Shown piece by piece: positions 54,259-63,094 of a stretch of DNA of 64,000 nt (the stretch's first letter is position 1; every line of letters begins with the position of its first letter). The stretch is taken from positions 1 to 64,000 of the forward strand of contig NZ_ALAP01000042.1 of assembly GCF_000280905.1 (NCBI RefSeq), in the 5' to 3' direction. The notes beneath the pieces were generated by a model that was given only the letters and a program-made list of their open reading frames with translations, was not told the origin of the DNA and made no database searches. The position numbers and the translations under genes are program-made. This DNA comes from Streptomyces sp. AA1529. Its GTDB lineage: Bacteria > Actinomycetota > Actinomycetes > Streptomycetales > Streptomycetaceae.

Positions 54259-55908
54259 CGTACCATACGCACACGCGGCGGCTGGACGTGACTCAACAGT
54301 CACGGTCAGTCGCCGTTCGTCGTATGTGAGGAACAGACCGAATGCTTCGTAGATCGGCCGCTTCTGTGTGGGGTCAGCTGCGAGGAGCCGGTCTTTCATG
54401 TCACCGAGCGTGCGGATCATGGTTTCCAGCTCAGCTTCGGAAGCGATGCTTTGTGGGCGGCTCCGTTGGGCGCTCCGGAGCCGCTGTTCGACGGCGCTCT
54501 TCTCCTGCTGCGTCTCATTGATCCACTGACCGACCAAGGCTGGGTCCGATCCGGCGTCGAGGGCGGCTCGGTACCCGGCGATACGTCGCTCGCAGTCGGC
54601 AAGCTTTTGACGCGCCTCGGCAAGGTCCGGAGATACCTGTTGTTTCTGCTGGGCAGCGTGCAACCTACGCAGCGTGTCGTGGAGACGGCCTGCGGAAAAG
54701 TGGCGCGCGATCCACCGGTCAAGACTCGGAAGGACGGCGGACTCGCGCACGTAGACGGTGAGTGGATGGTCGAGCTGCGCGCTTTTGGCGTACTCAGCTG
54801 TGTAGCGGCAGCGGTAATACGGTGCACCATGGTTGCAGTTGCCCTGCATCTTGCGTCCGCACAGCGCGTGGCGCATTAGGCCGCCAAGCGCGTAGGTACG
54901 GTTGGGCTGGCGAGGCTTGCGTTCCACTCCACTCGTGTTTCGTCGGGCGCGTCGCTTGGATTGCCCGGCGGCGAAGATCTCAGGTTCAACCAAGGGAGTG
55001 TGTACGACTTCTGTCGACCACACCCATTCGCTCGGATTGTTCCATTCCAGCTTTGAGCGGTAACCCAAAGTAACGTCTTCAACGTCGACGAGGACATCTC
55101 GCCTGCGCTGCCGGTTCCACACCTCGTGACCCGTGTAACGCGGGTTTTCGAGGATGGCTCCGACAGCCCCCTTGGACCATGCGTAGCCGTGACGATGCCG
55201 ATTTCGGGCAGGGTCATGAGCTGAGGGGCACGGAATTCCGTCGCGAGTCAGCCCTTCAGCGATGGCATAGAGGCCCTTGCCGCGTAGATACTCAGCGAAG
55301 ATGCGTGCCACGATGTGTGCCGTGGCTGGATCGGGTTCGAGACGTTGCAGGCGCTTGCCTTCGGCTGCTTTGCCTGGGTGTGGATGCGGTCCGGAGTCGA
55401 CCAACCGGTATCCGTAGGGCGGCCGTCCGCCTTGGTAACGGCCCTCGACACTGAGTTGCGAGGCCATAGCGGTGCGGGTGCGCACCTTGATGCGGTTGCG
55501 CTCACCCTTGCTCATGCCCCCGAAAACGGACATGACGAGATCATGTGCTTCATTCTCGGGGTCGATAGCGCCCCCGATCTCGGGAACCCAGAGCGGCACA
55601 CCGTGGTGGACGAACAGCGGGAACGTGTTGCCGAACTGGTTTCCGTAGAAGGTTCGCTGCGGCTCCCCGATGACGACAGCTTCGAATCCGCGCTCTGGGT
55701 CTCCCAGAGCTTTCAGCAAAGCATCTCCTCGAGGGCGGCGTTTCCACGGCAGGGCCCTGGAGTGACCGGAGTCGAAGAACTCAGCAACGATCTCGCCCCC
55801 GTTGGGCTCGATCAACGCACGCGCTCGGCGAAGTTGCCACTGGCGGGATGTCTCCGGGTCCTGAAGGTCTTCTGTTGAGCAGCGTCCCGCAAAGGCAAAA
55901 GCTGTCAT
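54223..55908 (-). CDS. Large serine recombinase (integrase)
   Basis: 561-aa site-specific recombinase. The N-terminal resolvase domain has the catalytic Ser in AGRCSTEDLQDPETS (Ser11, with Arg9), the unusual form seen in tRNA-targeting actinobacterial enzymes rather than YxRVS. A recombinase domain (about 160-265, GRPPYGYRLV, AVGAILENPRYTGHEVW) and a Cys-rich zinc ribbon (ALCGRKMQGNCNHG) follow, then a coiled-coil (about 440-500). The C-terminal 11 residues are the antisense of tRNA-Leu, consistent with its integration. No excisionase-like gene is beside it. Low ribosome-site strength at the ATG 55908. Confidence 0.94.
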   Translation of the reverse strand: MTAFAFAGRCSTEDLQDPETSRQWQLRRARALIEPNGGEIVAEFFDSGHSRALPWKRRPRGDALLKALGDPERGFEAVVIGEPQRTFYGNQFGNTFPLFVHHGVPLWVPEIGGAIDPENEAHDLVMSVFGGMSKGERNRIKVRTRTAMASQLSVEGRYQGGRPPYGYRLVDSGPHPHPGKAAEGKRLQRLEPDPATAHIVARIFAEYLRGKGLYAIAEGLTRDGIPCPSAHDPARNRHRHGYAWSKGAVGAILENPRYTGHEVWNRQRRRDVLVDVEDVTLGYRSKLEWNNPSEWVWSTEVVHTPLVEPEIFAAGQSKRRARRNTSGVERKPRQPNRTYALGGLMRHALCGRKMQGNCNHGAPYYRCRYTAEYAKSAQLDHPLTVYVRESAVLPSLDRWIARHFSAGRLHDTLRRLHAAQQKQQVSPDLAEARQKLADCERRIAGYRAALDAGSDPALVGQWINETQQEKSAVEQRLRSAQRSRPQSIASEAELETMIRTLGDMKDRLLAADPTQKRPIYEAFGLFLTYDERRLTVTVESRPAAACAYGTCREGDLNPHAL

Positions 55909-56490
55909 TTACTCATCTCTCTGCTGATCTCCTGAAATCCTGACCATCTCGGTCTCGACGACCGTCATAGCTCGATCACACGAGAAGTGCAATGCGAATC
56001 CGGACACTTCTCCACTCTTGCACACTCAGACACGATAAATCGCAGCAGCGCCCGAGAGGCGGATTCGATTAGCGGTGGCGGCTCACTGGGGTGAACAACC
56101 GAAACTTCTGCACCTCCGAAATCTTTTGAGCATGACTGCGCATTCAAATTCTCCACTGGAACGCTCCCTCGAATAACCATGGAATACAAGCGAGGACACG
56201 AAAGGGTGTTGATGAAACTCACGCAAATTTCGAGGCAGGTTCCTGACCTGAAATAGGCGCGCTGCTAATCCCAAACGGAAGCGCTCACCATCAGAAAGGG
56301 GAGAAGCATGCATGCACACAATGGGTTCGCTCGTACAGCGTGAGCAATCTTCCCCAGTCGGGCCTGGGCGCGGAGCGCCCAGGCCCGCAATCTTCCGAGC
56401 GACTGACCCTGATGGGGAACGTCTAACACTGCGGCAGGTAGGGAACTGCTGGTGAAAGCTCCCCTGCGCGGGGGACCGTCATCGGGGCGT
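55909..56490. other. Low-GC gene-free region between recombinase and methyltransferase
   Basis: 582 bp with markedly lower GC than the chromosome. Two short overlapping frames here (56222 and 56319 starts, minus strand) have no domain and no ribosome site I trust. A strong hairpin flanked by direct repeats lies near 56.36 kb. It may hold the recombinase promoter and remnants of a lost gene. Confidence 0.55.
56344..56396. repeat. Hairpin framed by 10-bp direct repeats
   Basis: Perfect 12-bp stem (56360-56371 against 56375-56386) with a 3-nt loop, enclosed by two copies of GCAATCTTCC (56344-56353 and 56387-56396). It could be a terminator for the methyltransferase, but the framing repeats suggest a more specific binding or processing site. 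Confidence 0.65.
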
Positions 56491-57525
56491 TCAACACACC
56501 CACCCCTTACGTGCTGAGCGGTGGTGTGCCCGCGCCAGTACCGGTCGGTGTCCTGGTGTGCATCCATTGCGCGCCGGGCGGTGTGAAGTGGGTTGCCATC
56601 GGCGGTGTCGTCGGAACGGTTGATGTACGGGCAGGACAGCGGCGACCGGGGAACTGGGTTTACGGAAGACGAGGACGTCTTCGTGGGCGATGAGGTGGAG
56701 AGGGACTCCGCGGCGGCGGGCGTCCCTTGTGTTCTTCATCTGAAAGAACGAGGGGCGCAGGGTGAGTTGTCCGTCCCGGAGGCCGGCGAGGAGGGCGATG
56801 TTGTGTTCAGCGGGGTTGAGTCCTGCCTGCTTCCCGGCGTGGAGCACGGCGGCAGGCAGGTCGATGAGTTCGCCGTGTTCCCGCCAGGGGCGGACGACGA
56901 CCACCACGGTGCCGCCGGGGCAGAGGACGGCGCAGCATGCGCGCAGGATGCGGGTGACGGCGGCGAGGAGTTGTTCGGTGGGGGCGTGGGCGAGGTTGGT
57001 GGGGTCTTCGCTGTAGCGGTGGTCCCATTTGGTGACGCCTTGTTTTCCGCTGTCGCGGGTGGAGCGGACGCGGCCGTGGGTGCTTGGGCCGTAGGGCGGT
57101 GAGGTGAGGACCATGGCGACGCGGCCATGGTGTTCGGTGGGGAGGAGGCTGCTCGTCTGCTGGGCATCGCCGCAGATCACTGCGCTGGGAGAGGTGGCCG
57201 CTTCTCTTGCGGCGGTGGCCGTGTTGCGCGCGGCCAGGTGTGCCCAGTGGGGTTCGTACTCGATGCCGATCGCTTGGCGGCCGAGGTGCTGGGCTTCGAC
57301 GAGGGTGGTTCCGATGCCGCACATCGGGTCGAGGACGAGGTCGCCGGGCTTGGTGTAGGTGGTGATGGCGTGGGCTGCCAGTGCGGGGAGCATCTTGGCG
57401 GGGTGGGCGTTGCTGCCGGTCACGTAGTTGCGGGCTTTGCGTTGGGCCGGGGCTGAGGTGGGGGCGGTGTTCCACCACACCGAGCGCGGTTTGGAGTGGT
57501 GTGGCGAATCGTGGGGGCGGTGCAA
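56491..57525 (-). CDS. Site-specific DNA methyltransferase (N4/N6-amino type)
   Basis: 344-aa enzyme. SAM-binding motif I is VLDPMCGIGTTLVEA (about residue 64) and the catalytic motif IV is TSPPYGPST (about 141). The order with HPAKMLPALA, motif I, then SPPY fits amino-methylases of the gamma-like class. The basic, Arg/His-rich C-terminal 40 residues look disordered. It starts 14 bp after its upstream partner, so the two are probably one unit. No restriction endonuclease is seen, so it may be an orphan methylase that protects or marks the element. Confidence 0.85.
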   Translation of the reverse strand: MHRPHDSPHHSKPRSVWWNTAPTSAPAQRKARNYVTGSNAHPAKMLPALAAHAITTYTKPGDLVLDPMCGIGTTLVEAQHLGRQAIGIEYEPHWAHLAARNTATAAREAATSPSAVICGDAQQTSSLLPTEHHGRVAMVLTSPPYGPSTHGRVRSTRDSGKQGVTKWDHRYSEDPTNLAHAPTEQLLAAVTRILRACCAVLCPGGTVVVVVRPWREHGELIDLPAAVLHAGKQAGLNPAEHNIALLAGLRDGQLTLRPSFFQMKNTRDARRRGVPLHLIAHEDVLVFRKPSSPVAAVLPVHQPFRRHRRWQPTSHRPARNGCTPGHRPVLARAHHRSARKGWVC

Positions 57526-57539
57526 AGCGGTGGCTCCTG

Positions 57540-58232
57540 TCAGGCAGTCGCGTGGGGGGAGAAGATCAGGAGGTCGGAGTGGATGAGTCCGCCTGCCAGG
57601 TCCTCGGCCGGCGGGTTGGGGTGTTGCTCTGCGTCGGGGTGCAGGTGGGCGATGACGAGGTGTTGGAGGTAGCGGAAGCCTGCTGTGCGGGCGCTTGCTG
57701 TCAGTTCGCCCATCGGGTCGGTGAGCCGTCCGTCATCGCGCTGCTGGCGGGTGGCGACGAGGAGGATGCCTTCCGGGGGAAGGAGGCGGTGGGCGCGCTG
57801 GAAGAAGCCCGGCCAGGCGTCTTGCGGATCCGGAAGGGGCTCACTGAGCGGGGCAGGGACCCCGGTCGTGGGAGTGCGGAGAGTGTCGGGGTGGAATTCG
57901 GCGAGCAGCAGCGGCGGTGACTGATCCTGCGCACCATCGCTGAGGGGGTACGGCTGAAGGTACCTGGTGACGCGGGCACGTGCGTCCAGGGAGGCGCTGC
58001 AGTGGGGGTTGGCTGTTTCGTTGATGCGGACGCGGAGCAGTGGGCTGGGGCGGTCGTCGGGGCGGGGGATGATCTGGGAGCGGATCTTCTCGATGGCCCA
58101 CCGCGGCAGGACTTCTTCGTCGCCGGGGGCCGGGTGGGGTTCATCGAGAGGTGGGAGCCAGACCGTGGCGGAGATCGGTGGCATACGGCCAGCGGCGGGT
58201 TGGGGTTCTGCGGGCCCGGTGTGGTGGCGCAT
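57540..58232 (-). CDS. Probable methyltransferase partner protein
   Basis: 230-aa protein that has the back part of a SAM-dependent methyltransferase fold: a helix AWPGFFQRAHRLLPPEGILLVATRQQ, then DGRLTDPMGELTASARTAGFRYLQHLV, as seen in enzyme beta-strands 5-6. I do not see a classic glycine-rich motif I, so it may work as a subunit of the methyltransferase encoded 14 bp downstream. The start ATG 58232 has a weak ribosome site; a Met at 58184 is a possible alternative. Longer upstream reading looks non-coding. Confidence 0.6.
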   Translation of the reverse strand: MRHHTGPAEPQPAAGRMPPISATVWLPPLDEPHPAPGDEEVLPRWAIEKIRSQIIPRPDDRPSPLLRVRINETANPHCSASLDARARVTRYLQPYPLSDGAQDQSPPLLLAEFHPDTLRTPTTGVPAPLSEPLPDPQDAWPGFFQRAHRLLPPEGILLVATRQQRDDGRLTDPMGELTASARTAGFRYLQHLVIAHLHPDAEQHPNPPAEDLAGGLIHSDLLIFSPHATA

Positions 58233-58694
58233 GGGCTGTGGCGCCTGGTCGAAGGTGATTCCGTTCTCGTGCTGACGTAAGAAGAAAGACAACTCTGGGC
58301 GCTTTGTTGCCACCGGAATCGACTCGTTCGACCCAGCGGGTACGCGCCCATCACACCGCGAGATACCTGCCTGGGCATCAGATGCTGCTCCTGCACCGAG
58401 GAGCGTTGGTGCAGGTCGGTGCGGGAACGAGCCAGTAGCGAGCCAGTGCCGGGCCTGGCTGGTTGTGCCACAGGCCAGGTCGGCGAGGTGGTCGCGGATT
58501 TTCTTCTGTTCGATTCCGTTCTGCGGGTGGCTGCTCGTGTACTGCTCATGAGAGCGGGCCATGGAGCGGATATCGCACATTGCGGCCCACGGCCGGGCCA
58601 GTGGCTCGGCGCCTGACCGAGCCTGGCACGCCGGTGGTCCGGGCGGCTGGGAGTCGTGGCGGTGCAAGCCGACCCACGACTCACGGAGGTGCTC
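58233..58694. other. Divergent promoter gap in the element
   Basis: 462 bp between the methyltransferase partner (minus) and the sigma-like gene (plus). It is of mixed base composition, with a short GAGCCAGT direct repeat (around 58430-58450). It must hold both promoters. Small ORFs in it lack ribosome sites and domains. Confidence 0.5.
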
Positions 58695-59495
58695 ATGCAC
58701 CGCTCTTGCTCGACCCTTGTATGCGCGACATCGGGTCGGGGCCGCTCGCCCCTCAGGGAACTGGACGAGGCGTTCCTCGCTCTCGGGGGAAGGGCTGCCC
58801 GTCCGGTCACCATGCCCGTGCTGTTGGACGACGAAGGTGCGGAGGGCGACTGGCCTGTGGACCGGGTGCGGGCCCGGCTGGCGCACCCGGGGACAACCGC
58901 GGCCCAGCGGACCCTCATCTGGTCCGAGGTGGTAGGCCGGGTCCGGGAGCTGGGCGGTCCCTGGCCTCTGGTTGCGGTGGGTATGACTATTCCGGTTCTG
59001 CGTCGGATGCTGCGTCGACAGCAGCTTCCGCGGCGCCTTGAGCGAGCGGATCTCGAGCAGACGGCACTGGCTGCCGTCGCCACCGCGCTGCCCCTGCTGG
59101 CAGAGGACCACCCCGAACCGCACCGGGCGCTCTTCAATGCCGCCGACCGCGATGTCCACCGCCTCATCAACACCGCCCGGAAGCAGGAGCAGCGCGAGCA
59201 GCCGGTTGCCGTCAGTCCTGACGGCCCCGCGCCTGCTGGGAACTATGCCGAGGAGGGCAGCGCCGCGGACTGGGGTGAGGAGCGCGATGAGTACGCGGTG
59301 CTGGCCGCAGCAGTGCAGTCTGGGGTGCTCAAAGCGCAGGAAGCGCAGTTGATCGCGCTGACCCGCTTGGAGAGGAAGTCGGTCAAGGAGATCGCCGAGC
59401 AACGCGGGCTCGCGTGGCGCTCCCTCTACCGGCACCGCGTGGCGGCTGAGGCTCATCTCGCCGCCCATCTGCGGCGACAGGTATCCGAGGTATAG
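58695..59495 (+). CDS. Sigma-70-like / HTH regulator of the element
   Basis: 266-aa protein with a C-terminal helix-turn-helix like sigma region 4: SVKEIAEQRGLAWRSLYRHR (about residues 225-245), preceded by ALTRLERK. The middle (DLEQTALAAVATALPLLAED) is helical with a region-2-like look, but no strong sigma match. I start at ATG 58695, five bases after GGAGG; GTG at 58656 is an alternative. It is followed by two hairpins and then the secretion operon, so it may control conjugation or the divergent methylase genes. Confidence 0.65.
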   Translation: MHRSCSTLVCATSGRGRSPLRELDEAFLALGGRAARPVTMPVLLDDEGAEGDWPVDRVRARLAHPGTTAAQRTLIWSEVVGRVRELGGPWPLVAVGMTIPVLRRMLRRQQLPRRLERADLEQTALAAVATALPLLAEDHPEPHRALFNAADRDVHRLINTARKQEQREQPVAVSPDGPAPAGNYAEEGSAADWGEERDEYAVLAAAVQSGVLKAQEAQLIALTRLERKSVKEIAEQRGLAWRSLYRHRVAAEAHLAAHLRRQVSEV

Positions 59496-59515
59496 CCCAC
59501 AGGGGGGATCTCAGG

Positions 59516-59543
59516 CTCGGTGACGGCAATCCCCGTCACCGAG
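59516..59543 (+). terminator. Terminator after the sigma-like gene
   Basis: Perfect 11-bp stem (59516-59526 against 59533-59543) with a 6-nt loop, 20 bp past the stop. Confidence 0.75.
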
Positions 59544-59602
59544 TGCTCTACCCCTCCATGACGGCGCATCACCTACTCGACGAGGAGGGGGAAGCCCGTC
59601 TC

Positions 59603-59636
59603 CCCCGAGGAACCCGCTTGTGCGGGTTCCTCGGGG
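59603..59636. terminator. Second strong hairpin before the secretion operon
   Basis: Perfect 15-bp stem (59603-59617 against 59622-59636) with loop TTGT. It lies 195 bp before the first secretion gene. It may be a terminator, or a leader or transfer-related structure, since one terminator already lies upstream. Confidence 0.6.
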
Positions 59637-59831
59637 CAATCGCTGAAGTGCCGGGGCGGGCCGTCTCTTGCTGACACACGAGAAGTCCTGTCCGCCGACC
59701 GCCGTGAAGGAGGGTCGGCGCCTGGGCGAAAGAGCCGCTCCGGCACTTCGGCGCTGCAGCCGCCCCTCTTCTCCGTCCGTATGTGTCCACAGCGTTCCCG
59801 GGCGCCACACGCCCGAGGGAGGTACGTCTGC

Positions 59832-60233
59832 ATGCCTGTGATCAAACGTTCCCCGACGCGCCGTTGGCTTCCCCTCTCCCCTGGCCCGGTGCTCGACTCC
59901 CGGCTACGCATCAAGCTGCTGGCCGCACTCGTCCCGGTTTCAGTGGCCGTGTGTCTGATCTTCGCAGTGGAGGCGGTCGCGGCGGTCAGGGCGCCTCAGC
60001 CGGCTTCGATCCCGACAGTGGTCGACAATCTGCGCAATTGGATTATGGGGATCCTGGCAGCTTTGGCCACGTTGTTCTTGACGCTGGGCGGGCTCCGGTA
60101 CCTGATGGCCGGAGGGGATGCAGCCGAGGTCGAGGCCGCGAAGAAGGCACTGAAGGCGGCGGGATCCGGCTACGGCTTGGCGATTCTTGCACCGGTCATT
60201 GTCGAGGTTCTCAAGGGCATCCTGGGAATCTGA
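59832..60233 (+). CDS. VirB2/TrbC-like pilin-type membrane protein
   Basis: 133-aa protein with a leader (residues 1-50; membrane core about 29-46), then two membrane helices (IMGILAALATLFLTLGGLRY and AGSGYGLAILAPVIVEVLKG) separated by a short charged loop with MAGGDAAEVEAAKKAL. This two-helix pattern after a signal-like leader is that of T4SS pilin subunits. It is first in the secretion operon and ends 2 bp before the next gene. Start ATG 59832 is preceded by GGGAGG. Confidence 0.75.
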   Translation: MPVIKRSPTRRWLPLSPGPVLDSRLRIKLLAALVPVSVAVCLIFAVEAVAAVRAPQPASIPTVVDNLRNWIMGILAALATLFLTLGGLRYLMAGGDAAEVEAAKKALKAAGSGYGLAILAPVIVEVLKGILGI

Positions 60234-60235
60234 CC

Positions 60236-62173
60236 GTGAGCCCACATCGACGGTTGCCCCACCTGCTGCTCTGGACGTTGTGCGGGCTCGCGCTGTGCGT
60301 CGGCCCCGGGAACTCTGCTTCGGCGGCTCCCCGGGACCCGGCCCCTGCACCGGCTCCGGGGCCGGTGGCGCCCTCACCCGACGCAGCCCCGTCCCGGCCG
60401 AACCCGAAGCCGGGCCCCACTCCGGCGCCCACCCGGCCCGCGGAAGAGCCTGACCGCCTCCTCCCAAAACCGAAATCGCCCGAGCCTGCTCCGGGTGCGA
60501 CTCCGGCAGCGTGCGAAGCCGAGGGGCGCGAATGCACTCCGCAGAAGGACTGGGGGTTCGGCGATCTGCTCGACTTCCCCGGAATGATCGCCAGTGCGGT
60601 CACCTCACTGCTGGGCTCTCTGGTGGAGCAGCTCCTCAAGCCCGTGCGGCAACTGCTTGCCGACACCCTGCTGGCCACCCCGGATATGACTGCCCACCCG
60701 GACGTGAAGCGGTTGTGGCGCTCCTCTCTGGTCACGGCAACAGCGGTCTACGTGTTGTTCGTCCTGGTCGGCGGGATCACCGTCATGGGGCACGAGACGG
60801 TCCAGACACGTCACGCCCTCAAACAGGTAGCGCCGCGCCTCGTGCTCGGGCTGAGTGCCGCAGCCGCCTCGCTTCCCGTGGTGGGCAAAGCCATCTCGTT
60901 GGCCAACGCACTGTCACGCGCCATCGCGCAGACCGACCTCTCGGACGCGGGCAAGGGGCTGGTGGAGCGCGCGATTCCATTCGCGCTCTTCGGTGGCACT
61001 GCGCACGTAACGCTGTACGTGGTCCTCCTGGAACTGTGTTTCCTGGCCATGGTCCTGGCGGTGCTGATCGGCTACCTGCTGCGGGTCGGCGCCATCGCGC
61101 TGTTGACCATCGGGGCGCCTCTGATCCTCGCCTGCCACGCCCACCCCGCGACCGAGGGCCTGGCGAAGATGTGGTGGCGGGCGGTTACCGCCGCTCTGGG
61201 CATCCAGGTGCTGCAGTCCCTGGTGCTGATCAGTTCGCTGAAGCTGTTCTTCGCCCCTGACTCGACTCTGCTCGGCTTCCCCAAGCTCAACAAGCTGGGG
61301 ACGATGCTGGCGGGTATCGCCCTTTTCTGGGTGCTGTTCAAACTGCCTGGCTGGTGCATGCGCACCGCCTTCCGCACCCTCGGCATCCCACCACCGCGTA
61401 CTCCCGCGCCGGTGCGCATGGCGCGCAACGTGGCCATGATGATGCTGCTGAGCCAGTACGCGCCCGGTCTGATGGCACGCGGCGGAGCCCGTCCAGGCGG
61501 GCCGGGAGGGCTTCGACCCCGCGCCGGAACCAGCCCCGGGGGAGGGGCAGGCGGCCTCGGGGGCCGCGGACCGGTCCCGCCACCGGGGGGCGGCCCCTCT
61601 GCTCCGGGTGGTGGACCGGGATCAAGGCCGTCTGCGCCTGCTGGTTCGCCTCATGGCGGTCCGGCAAGCGGTGGGAGCGGGCCCGGGAGTCCGGGCCACG
61701 GGCCGAAGCCCGGAGCCGGAGGCGGAAGCGGCCCCCAAGGCCCGGGGGCAGACGCGGGTGCGGGCCGGGCGCCAGCGGGTTCGCCGCAGGTCACGCTCCA
61801 GTGGGGCACACCACGACGCACACCATCCGGCGCGGGCCCGCAGCCCGCGAAGCCGACGGGCAACGCGCGCCCTGCCGGGCACTCGGGCAACGGAGATACG
61901 CAGGCACCCGGCGGCGTGTCCCCCGGCGCAAGGCGGCCCGCTTCAGCGAGCGGACCACGGGAGGCGGCACGGCCTATGGCACGCGGCCGATCGCCACAGC
62001 CGCCGCCGTCGGCTCCCACTTCAGCGCCCGGCGGTGGTGGGACGCAGCCTCCGGCCACAGCTCGCTCGTTGCCTCCGGTTCCGCCTCGCCGTGCGCTGCC
62101 GCCCGGCCGCCGGCCGACATCCCTCCGCCTTCCTCTGGAAACACCCCACCACCGGCCCCCGCGAGGAGAGTGA
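60236..62173 (+). CDS. VirB6/TrbL-like conjugal transfer membrane protein
   Basis: 645-aa protein with a signal segment (residues 7-25), a Pro/Ala-rich exported stretch, then at least five membrane helices (about 160-400, e.g. AVYVLFVLVGGITVMG, YVVLLELCFLAMVLAVLIGY). The TrbL-like LRVGAIALLTIGAPLILACHA region fits channel proteins of T4SS. The last 230 residues are a disordered Gly/Pro/Ser tail. The GTG at 60236 is 2 bp after the pilin gene, and the stop is 6 bp before the next gene. Translational coupling fits a single operon. Confidence 0.8.
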   Translation: MSPHRRLPHLLLWTLCGLALCVGPGNSASAAPRDPAPAPAPGPVAPSPDAAPSRPNPKPGPTPAPTRPAEEPDRLLPKPKSPEPAPGATPAACEAEGRECTPQKDWGFGDLLDFPGMIASAVTSLLGSLVEQLLKPVRQLLADTLLATPDMTAHPDVKRLWRSSLVTATAVYVLFVLVGGITVMGHETVQTRHALKQVAPRLVLGLSAAAASLPVVGKAISLANALSRAIAQTDLSDAGKGLVERAIPFALFGGTAHVTLYVVLLELCFLAMVLAVLIGYLLRVGAIALLTIGAPLILACHAHPATEGLAKMWWRAVTAALGIQVLQSLVLISSLKLFFAPDSTLLGFPKLNKLGTMLAGIALFWVLFKLPGWCMRTAFRTLGIPPPRTPAPVRMARNVAMMMLLSQYAPGLMARGGARPGGPGGLRPRAGTSPGGGAGGLGGRGPVPPPGGGPSAPGGGPGSRPSAPAGSPHGGPASGGSGPGSPGHGPKPGAGGGSGPQGPGADAGAGRAPAGSPQVTLQWGTPRRTPSGAGPQPAKPTGNARPAGHSGNGDTQAPGGVSPGARRPASASGPREAARPMARGRSPQPPPSAPTSAPGGGGTQPPATARSLPPVPPRRALPPGRRPTSLRLPLETPHHRPPRGE

Positions 62174-62179
62174 CCGCCG

Positions 62180-63094
62180 ATGCACGGCACAGACGACGAG
62201 GGCGTCGAGGCGGTGCGGATTCCCGCTGACGTCGAGCGGCCCGACCGCGTCCTCGGCCCCCTCACCGCGCGGCAGACGGCCCAGATGGCAGCCGTCGCCC
62301 TGCTCCTGTACGGGTTGTGGTGGCTGCTGCGCCCCTATCTGACGCCCCTCGCGTTCCTCGCAATGACCACCCCGGTGGCCGGAGTAGTGACCGCACTGGT
62401 GATGGGCCGCCGGGAGGGAATCGGCCTGGACCGGTACCTCCTGGCCGCGCTCGCCTTCGCCCGCACGCCCAAGCGGCAGGTGCACGCCCCAGAAAGAATC
62501 CCGCCCCTGCCGGAGTTCGTGCCACGCCGGCTCCGGAGCGCTGCCGGTCCCGCGCCCTGTCCGATCGCTATGCCTGCCCAGGGCATCGATGAGACGGGGG
62601 TTGTCGATCTGGGGTCAAAAGGACGTGCGGTGCTGGCGTCCTGTTCGACGGTCAACTTTGCCCTGCGGACCGGTGCGGAACAGAACGCTCTCACCAGCGG
62701 GTTCGGTCGGTGGCTGAACTCGCTGACCGGACCGGTACAGATTCTGCTCACCACCCGCCGCGTCGAGCTGGCTCCCATGGCAGGCGCGCTTCGCGAGAGC
62801 GCACCTGCCTTGCCACACCCGGCGCTGGAGGCGGCGGCTCGCGCCCACGCCGACTATCTCGATCAGCTCGCCTCGACACGCGACCTGACCGCCCGGCGGC
62901 ATCTGGTCATCGCGCGCGAGCCCCAGGCGGCCCCGGGCGGGCGGGTGCGCCGGCGCGTGCACGAGATGCAGCGTGCCCTGGCCGGGGCCGAAATCGACGT
63001 TGCGGCGCTCGACGCGGACCGAGTGGTCGAGGAATTCACCGACGCGTGCAACCCCGACCTGTCCCACTACCGCAAGGAGACGCTCCCGTGCTGA
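62180..63094 (+). CDS. PrgI/VirB3-like protein with C-terminal extension
   Basis: 304-aa protein with two N-terminal membrane helices (MAAVALLLYGLWWLL, LAFLAMTTPVAGVVTALVMG, residues about 35-75) and the short PrgI-like IPADVERPDRVLGPLT opening. This resembles the VirB3-type subunits of Gram-positive T4SS. A soluble C-terminal part (about 110-300) with LLTTRRVELAP is similar to the N-terminal part of VirB4 ATPases, so this may be a VirB3-VirB4 split arrangement. It overlaps the next gene by seven bases. Full function inferred from position. Confidence 0.78.
   Translation: MHGTDDEGVEAVRIPADVERPDRVLGPLTARQTAQMAAVALLLYGLWWLLRPYLTPLAFLAMTTPVAGVVTALVMGRREGIGLDRYLLAALAFARTPKRQVHAPERIPPLPEFVPRRLRSAAGPAPCPIAMPAQGIDETGVVDLGSKGRAVLASCSTVNFALRTGAEQNALTSGFGRWLNSLTGPVQILLTTRRVELAPMAGALRESAPALPHPALEAAARAHADYLDQLASTRDLTARRHLVIAREPQAAPGGRVRRRVHEMQRALAGAEIDVAALDADRVVEEFTDACNPDLSHYRKETLPC

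Noticed and set aside
55965..56319. Two small minus-strand ORFs (85 and 78 codons)
   Set aside because: They overlap in different frames, lack ribosome sites and domains, and lie in low-GC DNA.
57540..59468. The upstream two-thirds of a 642-codon minus-strand frame
   Set aside because: Only the last 230 codons look coding; the rest is antisense to the sigma-like gene or non-coding gap.
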